From Sipunculus nudus (lineage: Eukaryota > Annelida > Sipuncula > Golfingiida > Sipunculidae): DNA of 64,000 nt. The DNA is taken from assembly GCA_026874595.1 (NCBI GenBank), contig CM049307.1:33152862-33216861 (forward strand), given 5' to 3'. The position numbers and the translations under genes are program-made. How positions within the stretch are numbered: the stretch's first letter is position 1; each line of letters begins with the position of its first letter. This document shows, piece by piece, positions 62,301 to 64,000 of the stretch. The notes under the pieces were generated by a model. It ran no database searches, was not told the DNA's origin, and saw only the letters and a list, made by a program, of their open reading frames with translations.

Positions 62301-63125
62301 GGTCACCATGCCTGTTCATGTGAATATAGAAAAGCGTCGGTATTTTTAAAAAACTTTTACTCATATCTTTAACAAATCGTGAAAATAACAAAGCAGCAGT
62401 TTTTAAGGTGCTACGCACTTAACACTGGATACGATCGGCCATTGACTTACGGCCAACCGCTTGGCATGACATGCATGACGGGTGACCTACTTTCCATCAA
62501 AAGGAATGCCCGGGAAGATTTCCCTTCTCCGAACCCCATCCCAAAGTCAGCCTCAGTAAGCAAGAACAAGATGAATCAGATATATTCATACTTTAATATT
62601 TGATATAACTATTCATCCATAGGTACCTATGTACATGCCAGAAATTATGTCAATATTGTGTAATATGTAGACATAGTGGGCATCACAATAATGTACCTTG
62701 TAAAGACTAAAGAGATATTGTGTCATACAGTCACAAATTCATAAATCACTTCATCAGCATAGTTAATCATAATATCATATCTGTCAAATTGAAAGCTTGC
62801 AGACTACCATACACTTTAGATCCTTCAACAAATAGCCTTATCATCATTCTACTGCTGTCATTGCATTCATATTTGCTTAAATATATCACAATTTTCAACC
62901 CCTCCTAAATAAATAAAAAAGAACCACTATATTTTTCTCTATTAATCCATCAGTCATGTAATTTCATTTATCATTTACTCACATATTACATTACATTCCT
63001 TTATAATAGCCCAACATGTCCATGATATTCATAAGCTTTATCGACTCAATATAGTGTCACAGTGGAGAAACATTTATAGTCCAATCACGATCAGCTGAGC
63101 GCCGTGACCCATGGGTCCCTTGTTT
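59358..63125 (+). mobile_element. Family A element, copy A3 (largest)
   Basis: Head stem-loop at 59363-59391, (TCCG)n at 59408-59456, and two ~660-bp monomers starting near 59503 and 60165 (TTAGATGTCCCCAAAATCTC in both). A long AT-rich body follows, with the tail CAGCTGAGCGCCGTGACCC and GGGTCCCTTGTTT ending at 63125. It is taken as one element because head and tail match A1 and A2, but the body between 60750 and 63050 is not shared with them. A 67-bp tandem duplication at 61462-61595 and a GC-richer ~120-bp segment at 62430-62560 lie inside. Confidence 0.6.
61462..61595. repeat. 67-bp tandem duplication
   Basis: ATATAATGATTGCAA(T/C)TTTT followed by GCAACAATTCTAATATTTTA occurs at 61471 and 61538. 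Confidence 0.9.
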
Positions 63126-64000
63126 TAATTAATAGTATCTGTACAATGAATATATTTTGGTGATCCATGTATTCCAACACAGTCTATGGACATCAAAAGG
63201 AAACACTTTGATATCGGGGTTTCTACTTAATTAAGAGATCAATGGGAGGGTAATTAGGAGTAACCATGACCTTTTGATTGTTGAAACAACACCGGGGTAA
63301 CTGATTTATCAATTGTAACCGATAGCCATGTTCACTGAAGGGGAACAATTATTTACTAATCCTTTTCCGATGCATATTTCTTATTTCATGAGAGCAATTT
63401 TAAGATTGAGAGAGATCGAAATCAATGTAACATTATATGAGAGAGAGAAAGACAGATAGTGATATCAATATAATTTTATAAGAGAGAGAGAGATCAATAT
63501 GATTTTATGAGAGAGAGAATTCAATGAAAATCAAAGATTGCGATAAAAATAATAAATAGTTTTAATTGTTAGAGAGGTAACCAGAAGTATTTTAAAGAAA
63601 GAAGTATATAATTCTTCATTTTATACAAGAGAGATTATGTTGTGTACATGTTGCCCACATGGTGTAAGAAAAAAAATAACCTGATCAGAACAAAACCCAG
63701 CAAGTCTATCAGATTATTTCAGCTTAAATGTGCTAATCTGATGAGGCTTTTAAAGCTGATATAAATTAACATAATCTTCACTTCCAGGGGGCCAGAAAGC
63801 AGAGTATAATGTCATATAGCGTTTGACATTTAGTTGAAGCTGGATCAGGTGATATATTAATATGGCTGAGATAATTGCTTTATGCAGGAAAAAAGGTGCT
63901 ATTGATTGTGTGATATTGCTCAGTATTCTTCACGGCCTGTGGCCTAGCCAGGCACCTCAATGTGGTCACAGACTTTAATGTATCAGTCAGACCTTACCAC
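63126..64000. other. Intronic/intergenic end with GA-rich repeats
   Basis: Several short (GA)n tracts with GAGAGAGA lie between about 63405 and 63515, separated by ATCAATATAATTTTAT-type segments that themselves repeat. Nothing else is recognised. Confidence 0.5.

Overview
This is an AT-rich animal nuclear window: introns with GT-AG junctions, long non-coding stretches, and dense interspersed and tandem repeats. Several repeats have the look of mollusc, probably bivalve, dispersed repeats: hairpin heads, (TCCG)n tracts and AGGTCAAAGGTCA-bearing units. That assignment is an inference from sequence character; no species is claimed. Almost all computed ORFs lie in repeats or non-coding DNA. Real coding sequence totals only a few hundred bases, in short exons.

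Genes. (1) On the minus strand, 1016-10016 holds the 5' part of a LENG8-like gene (leukocyte receptor cluster member 8 family, SAC3/GANP-related). Four coding exons join in phase: a 50-nt first exon with its ATG at 10016, then 4238-4008, 3619-3571 and 1223-1016. The rest of the gene lies off the left edge. (2) Also on the minus strand, 17147 to about 16581 holds the first exons of an unidentified gene. The ATG is the last codon of exon 1, and a second exon encodes about 45-64 residues. (3) On the plus strand, 19907-20071 is the first coding exon of the type I regulatory subunit of cAMP-dependent protein kinase (PRKAR1A/B-like). It encodes the dimerisation/docking domain and ends at a GT donor. 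No second exon is recognisable in the remaining 44 kb, which is therefore read as its first intron. Genes 2 and 3 are head to head.

Repeats. Family A has an AGCTCAG.../...CTGAGCT stem-loop head, a (TCCG)n tract, central tandem monomers and a GGGTCCCTTGTTT tail (7072-9698 minus, 24574-27398, 42593-44349, 44350-46008, 59358-63125). Family B has a GTATCCGC stem-loop head (22155-23328, 50179-51515, 58209-58554). Family C has a CCCCT...AGGGG stem-loop head (23768-24229), and its relatives form ~145-bp arrays carrying nuclear-receptor-like AGGTCA repeats (1440-2500 minus, 25110-27310). Family D is GGTCCGGACC-rich (6528-6886; 24452-24562 plus 27399-27476). Family E is a MITE with a 20-bp perfect terminal inverted repeat (30273-30583, 49834-50175, and a half copy at 46071-46250). 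Family F is one 2.1-kb element with ~430-bp terminal inverted repeats sitting inside (TA)n (12222-14354). H is an inverted pair of AGACATGTCT-rich arrays (15521-17895) that brackets the unidentified gene. There are also a pogo/Tc1-like MITE in (TA)n, a tRNA-like SINE head, and a complex local rearrangement at 31616-33825.

No gene cluster acting as one pathway is visible. The most notable features are the shared hairpin-plus-tandem-monomer architecture of three otherwise unrelated repeat families, the arrays of nuclear-receptor-type half-sites, and the unidentified gene enclosed by inverted palindrome arrays.
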